Shown here: positions 12,314 through 22,902 of the stretch, in pieces
Layout: each line of letters opens with the position of its first letter
Numbering within the stretch: the stretch's first letter is position 1
Source: Pelargonium nanum
Taxonomy: Eukaryota > Streptophyta > Magnoliopsida > Geraniales > Geraniaceae
Assembly (NCBI GenBank): GCA_036897485.1
Contig: JAYMTF010000014.1
Span: forward strand, 1 to 64,000
Direction of reading: 5' to 3'
Length of the DNA stretch: 64,000 nucleotides
Notes under the pieces: model-generated
The model's input: the letters and a program-made list of their open reading frames with translations, nothing else
Told to the model about the DNA's origin: nothing
Databases searched by the model: none
Translations under genes and position numbers: made by a program

Positions 12314-12530
12314 TAGAGCTAGCAAATCGGTGTTCGGTTCGTGTTGTCGTAATCTACTTCTAGTTCGATTCTAAACTAGTTTCGAGTTTGGTATTATTAA
12401 CTACGGTTCGCATTTTAGTAAAAAATACATTGAAATATCCTTTGTTTCCGACTTGGTTCGAGATTTTACATAATGAACATGATTTGAAAGTCAGTCCAGT
12501 TAGAATCAGGTATCTGTAAATTCAAATTAT
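12314..12530 (+). mobile_element. Partial hAT-type MITE (TAGAGCTG family)
   Basis: Begins TAGAGCTAGCAAATCGG and continues with the family's GGTTCG-rich body. No clear right-hand inverted end was found, so the end is approximate. Confidence 0.45.
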
Positions 12531-13418
12531 GGACTTAATTTTGTATATCAAATGTTTGATCTGAAGGACGAGACGTTGAAGTATGAAGAGATCGTTAGCT
12601 AAGATAAATAAATTAATAACTCGAGGAGCTACCCGCTAGTAAACCGTAAAATAAAATAATAAAAAAACAATATTGGTGACGGTGAGCTGTAATCAGCTAC
12701 GGCAGTGATATAGATTTCACAAACTTTTTCACACGTGTCATATAATGAGTGGCCATAATAATTGAGTGTGGGTCCAACTTATGGGGTGTCAGAGTATTAA
12801 TTGTCTGCTTCTCACTCTCTCTTCATTTAGTTGTTATTGGTTTTTGGGTCCCTGTGATGCGCCCACGTGTACTTCATCGTCCTTCTCTGCAACATGCAGT
12901 TGTGAAAAATATTTTATACACGTATAATATTAAAGCATATATTTGTGCGTACGTGTCGCTTTGAAGATTAACTGTGTGGCCGTATTGACGCGAACACGAC
13001 CCAATCAATTTTACGCAATACAACCAACATATTTGACACGACACGAACTTACACATATGACATTTTCATCCTATCACTTTATAATTATATTCTTAAAGGC
13101 TTGTTGTGTATGTCAAGCGTGTCTCAACACTACTAATAAATCGTCTGTGCAGGCCAACACAAACACAATTAAAAAATGTGAACTCGAATACGCTAATTTC
13201 GTGTTGTATTCCAGCTTTATATGATATACATACATACGTTAAAGAGATGACAATTCTGGTTCTGAGTCGAGTTCATAATAAAAATGTCTAATTTGAAAGA
13301 AGCTCGTGTTCGTTCAGGTTGCGGATATACTTTGCAAGGTGGGTTGCATGAATAAAATAGTATATATATCATAAATACATACATACATGCATACACCAAA
13401 GAGGTGTGGTGCTTATGT

Positions 13419-13535
13419 TTCGTGTCAAGTTTGGGTTGAAAATGTCTAACCCAATCTCAACCCGAAAGGGATTCTTCATGTTTTGTGTCAAGTTTGGGTT
13501 GAAAATGTCTAATCCAATCTCAACCCGAAAGGGAT
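13419..13535. repeat. Two-copy tandem duplication, 61-bp period
   Basis: The segments 13419-13474 and 13480-13535 differ at only a few bases. They lie in a MITE-derived sequence rich in CAACCCGAAAGGGATTC. Confidence 0.8.
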
Positions 13536-13856
13536 TCGGGTTTAACATGTAAAATTTGCAAGCCCGGCAGCTTGTCCGACCCGACCTTCAATTTCTTCAA
13601 GCTCGTATAAATAAACAATTTACAAGACCCTGCAATAACTCGTATATTATCAACAATGCACCAGACTCCATTAGAACTCTACAGTTAAGCGTGTTGATTG
13701 AGAGAAAACAAATATTTTCCAATACGTCACAAAAACATTAATGAAAAATTATACCTATAAAGGGACTTTGTCCATTTAAACCCGGTTCATCAAACTCGTA
13801 TTAGGTTATAAACGAACGAAGAACACAAAAATATGAACAAGAACGCGTCATTTAAC

Positions 13857-16800
13857 CTAATAGTTTAGCAATGAGTACTTTACTCGTAAAACGATTTTAC
13901 CTTTCTCCAACCCGAGCTTTCCACCTGTAACCAACCAATGTCCTGGAGGATCTTGTGGGCCCTTGCACATCTCCGACATGTCAACAAACTTCACCAACTT
14001 GTTGTTGGAAGTGGCATTTCCGTTAATGATCATCGGCTTCTTTGACTTGTCAATCGGGGTGTGATCCCAGAGGGATCTTCGAATCGTGCAGCCTGGAAGC
14101 CTAGAGTACAAAAGCTTCATGTACAAGACGTTTCTTGATCCAAAATCCCACACTCCGAGCTGAGCTCCGGTGACTATGTGGACGCCAGAGAGGTCTCCTA
14201 TGAAGGTCTCATGGTTCTCTATTGGTGCGGTGCTTACGTGAGAAAAGTTTTTCCATTTCACGGGCTCAAACCATCGGCTGTCTTGCTCCTCGGGTCCTTG
14301 CCACTTGGGGGCTCCGATGGCAACGTGTGTGTCCCAATATGGACGGAGGATCTTGGGGAGAGAAGCTAAGTGTTGAAGATGAATGCTAAGACGGTTCTGT
14401 TTTGTTCCTTCTAGGCACAGCCTGAAGCCGGTTACAGGCTTGCGACCAACTGAAACCTGCATTTAAATTAAGCCAAAATAATAAGGGCCGTAACATAGTC
14501 TAGGAGTAGGATTAGGTTCTCTTAGAGCTGACAATTTGGACCCGAACACACGTGCACCCGAAATCTGACTCATGTTTTTGCATGTTCGTGTCACATAAAA
14601 TATACCCGATTGCTTTTCGGGTCGAGCCGGGTAATGGGTTTACCTTGAGAAAGTGCGGAGTTGAGCAATCCACACATTCTCTAGGTAAAATACTATTCAC
14701 ACACACCAGAGTAAAAACATAAACAAAGAGGATTTTGTGAGATTTCCATAGAAAATGTGTGGGTTGGCCGACATGGTATACACTTTTTCATGGTAAAACC
14801 GGCTCAATCCGAACATTAATTGGGTGATTTGGGTCTCTTTCATCGCCCTAAACTCACAAAAAATGCGGATCAATTTTCGGGTGCCCACGAGATCATAATC
14901 ATAAACATGAAAACCTCATCCCCATTCCCGAACAAAAATTCTAATCCAAACACTGCCTACATGTTTTCTACGTAAAATCCATACCTGTTCTTGACTGACA
15001 TATAGCTTTTGCCCCATTATACTAAACTGCAAAGACGGGCAAATGGGTTCCTTCCTCTGGTGACCGGGAATCTTGTCCTGTAACGGAGCCCATACCCGAG
15101 GAATCTGAAACTCTAGAAAGTACCTTAACTCTTCAACTTGAGGCTTGTCTGCAGAAGATACCCACAAAGAGTTAAGAGTTTGGAATAAGGAGCAATGTTT
15201 TATCGTTATTTGTGTAAAACAAGGTAAAGGTTCTAACTCGCACATGAAGTTCAAGTACTCTCACATTCAAGATAGAGACTGATAGCACGAGTCAGATGTT
15301 CCCTTCCGGTCACACCATCTAGCAGATCGGTGATCGGGAAGAAAGTCATCTCAATGACGTCGGGGGAAGACCGGACAGTCTTCGCCCATTGGGTGTGTCT
15401 TTGTTCAAGATCATCTCCTCCCCGTCTTCGAAAAATAACCGTAACATCCTGAAAGCAAAAAGGACATTATCAGTTCAAGGCTTCAAGCTTCCACTACTCA
15501 ACAACCCGACAATCTAGAAAATGGCAGTCCCTAACAAAATGACAAAGGAAATACAAACTATGAAGATTTGAAGACGGTTCAATCACAACAATACAAGTAA
15601 ATAAGCACTAAAAGTGGACAAACCCGCGGGCACCCGAAATCTGACCCATAAAATAGACCTGATTAGTTTTTGCGTTCAGCCGAGCACCCCACACACATTT
15701 TATGTGAAACCCGAAACCCGCACCCTCTTGTGGGTCAGGTTAGGTCATTTCAAAACAACCCAGAACCCGAATTCACAACCAATAAATTTAAATACCTCTT
15801 TGCCAGTAGGATATGGGGCGCTAGTTGGTTGAGGGTACACCCCTTGACTGTTAAATAAATGTGAATCCATGCCCTGCAAAAGTAAAGTATAAAATTAACC
15901 GGTATTTTAGGAGAAAATGAAGTCATTACGGACAATATGTGAAGGAGAAAAAACGAAGAATCAAAGATAAGAAGACATATAGTGGCACTAGCCTTATCCA
16001 TGAATTTCATTTGACCTGAACTTGCAAGACTTTCTGCGTCGGAGAACCTTTGGTTTCCAATATCCTCAACATAGTTTTTAATCTCCATGGTCGACAAAGG
16101 TGATGAGTGATGTTGTTTGACATAAATGACGTCTTTACCACCAATAGTTACAGATGTGATGATATGTGTGCCGAAGTTTTCAATAAAGCTGTTAAAAAGA
16201 ACAAATAATTACTTACAACTGGAAATTTGGAAGCTATCGTATCAACTTCTCTTAATAATTTTAATATCCGTACCTGGCCAGAGCTGGTGGATCCCAAGAA
16301 GTCGGGACTGCTCGCTTGACTTTTTCTTGCAACACCAACGGTGAATTTTTCAGCTGAACCTTGGCAAGTGGAATGTAAAAGCCATCCGTGGAAAGGGTCT
16401 TTGTGGCTGAAGCATCGATATCCTTCGAGCCAGTATAGCTAAACGCGGAATTCAAACTACCAAGAGGGAAACCTCCACACAAATTAGCCTTTTGATTAAA
16501 ATATTCCACCATCTGACATCAATCATCACGAGAAGCATATTAGAAGAATGTACTGACGCGGTGTCAAAAAAGGCAAAATATCGACGCTCAAGTTCAGAAA
16601 CACGCACACACTAACAACACAGTACATAAAGCACACAATTTTGCCGATCTTTTTTCCATAAATGGATGGAATGAAGTAGGGACTCATTGGTAACCACAGT
16701 TTTGATTAAGAACCCTAAATGGTAATAGGGACTAATTGGTAACCACAGTTTCACCATGAAGTAGCTCATAATGATAACATAGTTAATGGACTCTCGAGTT

Positions 16801-17929
16801 AAATTCAATTCTAAATTCCCTAATGCTCCGTTTGGATTCTTGGATTTGAGTTTTGAGTCAAATACAATGTTTGGATACTCAAAGAATTTGGATTTGGATT
16901 TGAGTCCAATCCAGTAGCATTCAATTTATGCTTACAACATAGGATTTCAAATGACACCTCTTACCTTGTCATAAGTTGTATATGAAATACAACATTTCAA
17001 ATCCTAAACGACGAGTTTCAAATCAAATCCAAGTTACCAAACAGAACCTAAAGCCCCCATTTTCTTTTAATAGCACAAAACTTCAAACTAAGTCAATTTG
17101 GTACACGAACTTTCAATTTGTACCCAATTTAGTAAACGAACTTTGGTATGCACTGTTAGCTCAAATTGGATACAAACTGAAAGTCCGCGCACTAAATTAG
17201 CTTCTTTAAGTTTCGTGTAACAAAATAGGTACGAAACAAAGTTCCTAACAAAAATGCAAAACCAAATGCATATCCTATCAAACCATATAACACCAAAATG
17301 ATGCATCCATGCAAATGAAAGCTCTTAAAACCTTAAACCCACCAAAATGAACAAAAATGGCAAGAAACTTCAAACTAAGTCAATTTAGTACACGAACTTT
17401 CAAATTGTACCCAATGTAGTAAACAAACTTTGGTATGCACTGTTAGTTCAAATTGGATACAAACTGAAAGTCCGCACACTAAATTGGTTTCTTTACATTT
17501 CGTGTAACAAAACAGGTATCGGGACAAAGTTCCTAACAAAAATGCAAAACCAAATGCATAACTTATCAAACCATATAATACCAAAATGATGCATTAAAAC
17601 CTTACACCACCAAAAGGAACAAAAATGGCAAGAAACCATCAAACAATTAACATCAAAAACCACACCTCATGAAAGCTGCAAACACCAGAGCTCTGGCGCC
17701 CAATAGTCTCCTGAGAGTTCTTAATGTCCCTAGAAACACCAGCCACAGCTAAATCATCATACAACCAAAGATCTCTGGTATGATCTTCATCAACCTCCAC
17801 AACCCTAGACCCAGCCACTCCTTTACAATACAGCAACCTCGTATCAAAGTTCACATCAAAACCTCTGCCCAGAGCCTCCACAGAGCTCACAGCTGTGTGC
17901 ATGGCCGCCACATTTTCCCCCATTTTCAT
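13857..17929 (-). CDS. MACPF domain protein (CAD1/NSL1 family, At1g14780-like)
   Basis: Seven exons: 17666-17929, 16274-16512, 15993-16188, 15796-15873, 15265-15448, 14985-15148 and 13857-14456, giving about 574 residues, close to the roughly 600 usual for the family. The membrane-attack-complex/perforin domain covers the first two thirds. The signature FGTHIITSVTIGG matches the family consensus, and conserved blocks MVEYFNQK, SWDPPALA and RRGGDD are present. The C-terminal exon has LEGTKQNRLSIHLQHL and GPQDPPGHWLVTGGKL, conserved in the plant proteins. Characterised plant relatives CAD1 and NSL1 restrain salicylate-linked cell death; this gene looks closest to the less studied At1g14780 type. 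The ATG at 17929 was chosen as the first in frame; 17923 is an alternative. The third intron fits the reading frame only with a GC-AG splice pair. Confidence 0.9.
14523..14890 (+). mobile_element. hAT-type MITE remnant(s) in MACPF intron 6
   Basis: Begins TAGAGCTGACAATTTGG and runs through GACCCGAA, GGGTCGAGCC and TCGGGTGCCC phrases typical of the family. It is longer than one element and no right inverted end is clear, so it may be two overlapping or rearranged copies. Confidence 0.5.
15615..15785 (+). mobile_element. Partial hAT-type MITE in MACPF intron 4
   Basis: Contains GGGCACCCGAAATCTGACCC and the reverse-oriented family body, but lacks clean inverted ends. Confidence 0.45.
16821..17049. 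mobile_element. MITE of a second family in MACPF intron 1
   Basis: The left end TGCTCCGTTTGGATTCTTGG and the right end (reverse complement GTTCTGTTTGGTAACTTGG) form imperfect inverted repeats of about 29 bp around an AT-rich core. GGCTCYGTTTGG-type ends are common among plant hAT MITEs. No clear target duplication was seen. Confidence 0.55.
17078..17638. repeat. Two-copy tandem duplication, about 288-bp period
   Basis: 17078-17365 and 17366-17638 are near-identical over the first 230 bp (recurring phrase AACTTCAAACTAAGTCAATT) and share the same tail AACAAAAATGGCAAGAAAC. It lies in MACPF intron 1, ending 28 bp before the splice donor of exon 1. Confidence 0.85.
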
Positions 17930-19039
17930 CAATCAAAAATCCATAACCCAATTCTTCGTAAAGATTGGATTTTTATCCAGACCCAATACGATTCGAGAGG
18001 AGATGATGATGGAGATGTGAAAATATCAGAAACCCATGTCTGTGGGAGAGGAATTAGGTTGACCCAGAAAGATCTTTGGAGGAGATTCGAACCCAGAAAA
18101 CGAGGAGGTTGATATTCATGAACCTTCGATTCGTATCTTCTCTCGATCTTGAATCAATGAACCAGATCGACCGATCGATCAATTGATGTAGATTTCAATC
18201 TTTCTCTGGGACTGAACAAGTTGAAAAAATCTTCGTGCTCCTCAAATTTTTTTTCTCTCTCTCTACGGTGTAATTTGTGTACTTTCTTGCGAGTTAAGAG
18301 AGAGGTGTTGACTCTTCTGGTCTTTTTTTTTTCTTTTTTTTCTAAAATGGACTCAAATCTTGAATTTTTTTAGTCAATATAATTTAATATTATATAAAGC
18401 CTTAGTTCAAATTGTCGACCGTTAAATTTTTATGATTAATTAATTATTCAGATATAATTATCACAACATTACTTAAATTTTTGAACTCTAAATTCATTTT
18501 TTAAAAAGATTTTCTCATCATTTTTAAGTTTTAACTAATAATAGAATTTGTATTAATTTTATTACTCAAAGTTCGAATTCTTTATTTTTTTACGAACAAT
18601 TTTTTTTTAATTTGTTAAGTTCAATGATATTTTTATTTTATTTTCAATTTTTTGAATGTGTTATCAATTAAAGATCACAAATTGATGACTTTTTAAATAG
18701 TATTTGAACCACTTGGTTTAAAGTTTAAATCAAATTGAATGCAAATAAGGCCACCATTTAATTTGATGAGTAGAAAAGACTTAGCATTAACGGTGTGGTA
18801 TGAGTTATGAACTGAATTTTTAAGTTTTACACATAAAATGTGTAAAGTATAAGGGTGATGTATGTCAAAATTTGAAGACCAAATTCAAATGTTGATCATT
18901 TCTATTCATGAGATCAAATTATAGTAAACAAATACTAGTAGTTTTGGAAAGTAAACTTTCAATTTTAGTGTGAGATAATATTTTGGGCAACCAATTTTGT
19001 TGCATATTAGAACTCCACGTGATAAAAACAGATTCAATT

Positions 19040-19204
19040 AATTTGTAGATCGAATTGAGTCAATATTTGCAATGAAAATATGTATTAAGTTAGGCAACTC
19101 GTACATCTTCTGTGTAAAACCCACAATCCAAGCCAGTTAGAAACTCTTGCGGGTTAGAAACAAAATTAGGTCTTTACAACTCGAAACCCAACTTGTCAGC
19201 TCTA
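19040..19204 (-). mobile_element. Partial hAT-type MITE (TAGAGCTG family)
   Basis: Ends on the plus strand with AACTTGTCAGCTCTA, the family's inverted terminus, preceded by CTTGCGGGTTAGAAAC and AACTCGAAACCC. The other end is not recognisable. Confidence 0.45.
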
Positions 19205-19297
19205 TCACATACCTCCGAAATACTCTAGAAGTAGAAGAAAGAAAAAAATGTGCTCCTACAAGAGAGCCCACTTTGTTATACATTACAAATATGTCTT

Positions 19298-19493
19298 TTT
19301 TTTTTTGATAAGCGACGGGACAGGGCCTACGAATGCCAATGTTTCTCACCCCCAAGTGGAGGCGTCACCCGAGTTAGTTGTTAGTTTTTCCCTTAAACTC
19401 ATAAATCCCACCCTAGGTCAGCAAGGAGGCTCGAACCTGAGACCTTAAAGGAAATCCAAAACGCATCAACCGCTTGGCCCAACATGACTTGGT
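19298..19493 (-). mobile_element. tRNA-derived SINE with perfect 15-bp target duplication
   Basis: On the minus strand it starts just after CCAAGTCATG with an A box (TTGGGCCAAGCGGTTGATGC), a B box (GGTTCGAGCC), a body of about 100 bp and a poly(A) tail (T run at 19296-19306). The flanks TTACAAATATGTCTT at 19283-19297 and 19494-19508 are identical, indicating a fairly recent insertion. Confidence 0.85.
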
Positions 19494-19901
19494 TTACAAA
19501 TATGTCTTGATTCTCTATTTCCTCTTCAAAGAAGAAAAAGAAAAAACTTTTTTGAGCTTCTTTTCTTGACCACTTTCTAAAAGAGGAAACCTCCCCACAT
19601 TAACACTTCATAGTCCAAATTTACAACTATGGTCCCAAAACTCAACAATTGTTAGTGAACTCAAAAAGTCATATCCAAAATTCACTATAATAATCTCTTT
19701 AGTCAAAGTTTCAAACTATAACATTTTGTATGAACATGAAAATGTCTTGTCCTTTACAATGTCAATATTTTCATCTCTATAATATGATTCAACCAACCAA
19801 TCAATCGCAATTTTTTTTCTTGTCTAGTATATGTCATGCCAATTTCCTTTTCGGATGTAGATACAAAAAGATAAAAGACTTCCGGAAAATTTACCGGATC
19901 A

Positions 19902-22900
19902 TTACGAATTCCTGGACCTCTTGGCGGCAAAGAGTTGCCGAAGGAAAGCAAACTTCCCCCTCGTGCGTGCGGATAGCTCGGTCATGGTTCCGTTCCCTGA
20001 TGTTGTTGCGGCTTCGTTGGTGTCGGGTTCTGATAGGGACGGCGAAGGTGGCGCCAGAGTGAAGAGAAATGCATTGAGCATGCGAACAATTTGGCTGAAG
20101 CTGGGTCGCATGTTCGGGTCCTCAACCCAACACGACTGTATTATGAAGGCAAGTTCCGGGGATATGTCCTCCGGCATACTAGGCCTCTCTTGCTGCATTG
20201 ATAACAGAACTTAACTTTAACAGCATAGAATGTAAAGAAAAGAAAAGAGAGAGAGAGAGAGGACGGCAAGAGCTCATTACTACCTCGAAGATTACACGTA
20301 ATATGTTATAACAACGTATAACATGGAAAATTTTATAAAATGTGACTTACAAATGATCAAACTAACTGAACATATTGTTAATTATAACTGACATAATGGT
20401 TTGGGTAGTTATGGTCGCAGGAAAAAATATTGAGTAATCGCGTGCAAAAAGAAACACAGTTCAGGGAAGGTTGTGGACACACAAGAAATGCATAATTCAC
20501 TTTTAGACGTGCACCTCTAAGATAAGCATCATCTGCATTTACTGATTTACATACATAGAAAATGCACAATTTCATTTATTATGCATAATTATGGAACGCA
20601 TGCCAAATTTGTCGGACAATCTGGCATGAAGATAATTAAGATCTACCGACCAACATATATGATTTTGGTATAAATTCGGATGCAAAGAAACTATGATTTC
20701 CAAGTCAGTACTTTGTGGCAGTAAACAGCAATTAGTCTAGCTGTATTGGGGGCTATAAACTTTGGTACCTTGAAAGCAGCGGCATATGCAGCCTGCAAAT
20801 TGGACATGCCTTCAAATGGCATACGGTTGGTCAACAATTCCCAAAGTACGATTCCAAAGCTGTAGACGTCAACCTTGTTGTTGTAATGTTTCTTTTCTCC
20901 TTGACGCAATGTCACAGTGCTGTATAGCTGCAAAAGCACTTTTAGATTGTCGGTAAAGGTTTCTGACTTTTGACGGGAAAATTTTTAGCATGTTGATAAA
21001 CCAAATATGAAAGAACATGATCGTTGATGCAGATTTGTAATAAAAGAACAGTGATTTCAACCTAGTCTTTCCACAACACAACTCAACAGAAGCTTGCAGA
21101 AGTGGGCATCTAAGCATTTTCAGTCGGTTATTCCCATCAAACCAAACTGTTGGAGAATAAATCTGAAAATCAATTATAATTAATGTAGATTCTCAATTAC
21201 ATTAATATCCGAAATCTTCTTTATTGTAATATCTATAGTTATTCAATTTCCTTTTTAGTTAGCATTGATAGTCAAATTATTTACGTACTCATATTAAGAT
21301 CAATATATTATATTTTCTCTTATATTTCAACACAAAAGGCAACACAAAAGGATAGGCGCTAACCTTCACCAACGAGTTATGAGTCTAAGGTAAGACGTTA
21401 AACTTATGTAGCTACACAGGAGAATAACACGAAAGTACCTATCTTATTCTGCATCTAATGTTTTCCGGAACCAATGCCTTCACCTAACTAAAGAGTAAGG
21501 ACTTCAGCTCGATAAACAATATCTTTTTGATAAAGGGACTCATTACATAACCATAAATTACCAAGAGGATACTTACATAGGATGCTTGAACTATTAAGCG
21601 GAAATGATTAGATAGATGAGATAATCTATAGAGACACCTCTAGTAAAACAAAGTAAAATTCACATGAAATGAAAACCAGACAGAGAGCACAAACCTCAGG
21701 AGCCATCCAGCGGTACGTCCCGGTTTCTGCAGTCATCATCTCAGACACGGATTCTTCTCGGGCAAGACCAAAATCTGCAAGCTTGACAGATTTCTGATCA
21801 CCCGTAAGCAATAAATTGTCTGCGTCATAGAATTTTGTCACATATTCAATTAGTAAAAAGGAAAAACATACAGTCAAGTACATCAATCAACCTTAGAAAA
21901 TATAAACATTTTGAGTGGCCATATAGTACCAGGTTTTAGATCTCTATGTATGATCCCATTGGCATGTAGACAATCCATGGCTTGAGCAATGTCACGGGAA
22001 AAACTTAATGCCAAATGAAGGTCCAACGGTTTTGGGCGAATGCTGACTAAATACTTCCGGAGTGACATCCCAGGTAAGAGTTCGGTGACTATCACCATTA
22101 AAGGATCCTTGCATGCTCCAATAAACTGCAAGCACCAGAAACACACTATGATCAATAAAGTCAACATGGATTTTTTTTATTTAAAATATAGATAATAAAC
22201 ACTACTTTACCTTCACAAGATTATCATGTTTCACCCGAGACATCATATTAACTTCACGTGCAAAACGGTTCTCAAGTAAAGATCTTTCTTCCGACGTGCT
22301 TCCACGGTGGAGAACCTTGATAGCCACAATTCGATTGCGGTACCTGGAAAGAGATTAGACAATACATAAGTCACTACGACACTAATGTCAAATTGACGAC
22401 GTTAGAAGTAGCACTAATCTAAATGAGAAACAACTTTACTCTATCAACATTCAGCCACTTAAACTTTGTACAAATACGTAATACGAATGTACAAACCTTC
22501 TCAAAGTCGCTCCGCTGTCAAAAGATGTTATGTTATGCACTTAATTACTAATTATACCACATTATGATCATTAAACATATTCAAATAACACAAAACTTGA
22601 ACCTCAATAACTGTGAAACATCTTCAAAGAACTTCACATTCAGATCATATGTTTGTTTCATGAAAAGCTACAAGCCCACAACTATTTACATCAGTCCATG
22701 AAAATTTATTTTCTTAAAAAAATCAAATTTTGCATATAATTCTGAATACTGACCTTCCTTCATAAACTTTCCCATGAGCTCCTTCACCAATTTTGGATCC
22801 AATAAACAGTAACTTCGGGTCGATCAGCAGATTCTCGTCGATGACAAACTCCGGCACCGCCTCTTCGCCGCCTCCTCTGTAACTGTCGCTGCTGCAACTC

Positions 22901-22902
22901 AT
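19902..22902 (-). CDS. Raf-like protein kinase (group C MAPKKK, At5g01850-like)
   Basis: Six exons: 22754-22902, 22211-22343, 21930-22125, 21695-21819, 20769-20927 and 19902-20192, all joined by GT-AG introns, giving 350 residues. A short N-terminus precedes one kinase domain with glycine loop [11 protein letters not shown] (about 39-49), VAIK lysine 59, HRDLKPDN (HRD 154-156), DFGLAREE (DFG 175-177) and GTYRWMAPE, so it should be active. The tail after [16 protein letters not shown] ends in KGKFAF-like [14 protein letters not shown]. The protein closely matches the soluble plant Raf-like group C kinases. The substrate is unknown. Intron 2 (20928-21694 on the genome) holds a solo LTR and another intron a GA microsatellite. 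The ATG at 22902 opens a frame that reads straight into the kinase domain. Confidence 0.93.
20239..20262. repeat. (GA)n microsatellite
   Basis: AAAAGAAAAGAGAGAGAGAG-type simple repeat in the last intron of the kinase gene, close to the acceptor of exon 6. Confidence 0.85.
21148..21332. mobile_element. Solo LTR, possibly TRIM-like
   Basis: A 185-bp AT-rich segment begins TGTTGGAGAATAAA and ends TTTCAACA, so it has TGTTG/CAACA termini typical of LTRs. It is flanked by CAAAC and CAAAA, a 5-bp duplication with one mismatch. No internal region or second LTR is present, so it is a fossil left by recombination or a short-LTR element. It lies within an intron of the kinase gene. Family assignment (Copia-like or TRIM) is a guess. 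Confidence 0.5.

Larger units (their letters stand above)
12135..13856. other. Spacer between LTP copy 3 and the MACPF gene
   Basis: No gene is seen. It holds a partial hAT MITE from 12314, fragments of the same GACCCGAA-rich family near 12960-13850, CATA-rich simple sequence around 13225 and 13371, and a 61-bp tandem duplication (13419-13535). Confidence 0.55.
17930..19901. other. MACPF leader/promoter and spacer to the kinase gene
   Basis: 17930-18300 is likely the transcribed leader of the MACPF gene, pyrimidine-rich in the transcript direction at its far end. No clear TATA box was picked. The rest is AT-rich, with an old hAT MITE end and a SINE, listed separately. Confidence 0.5.
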
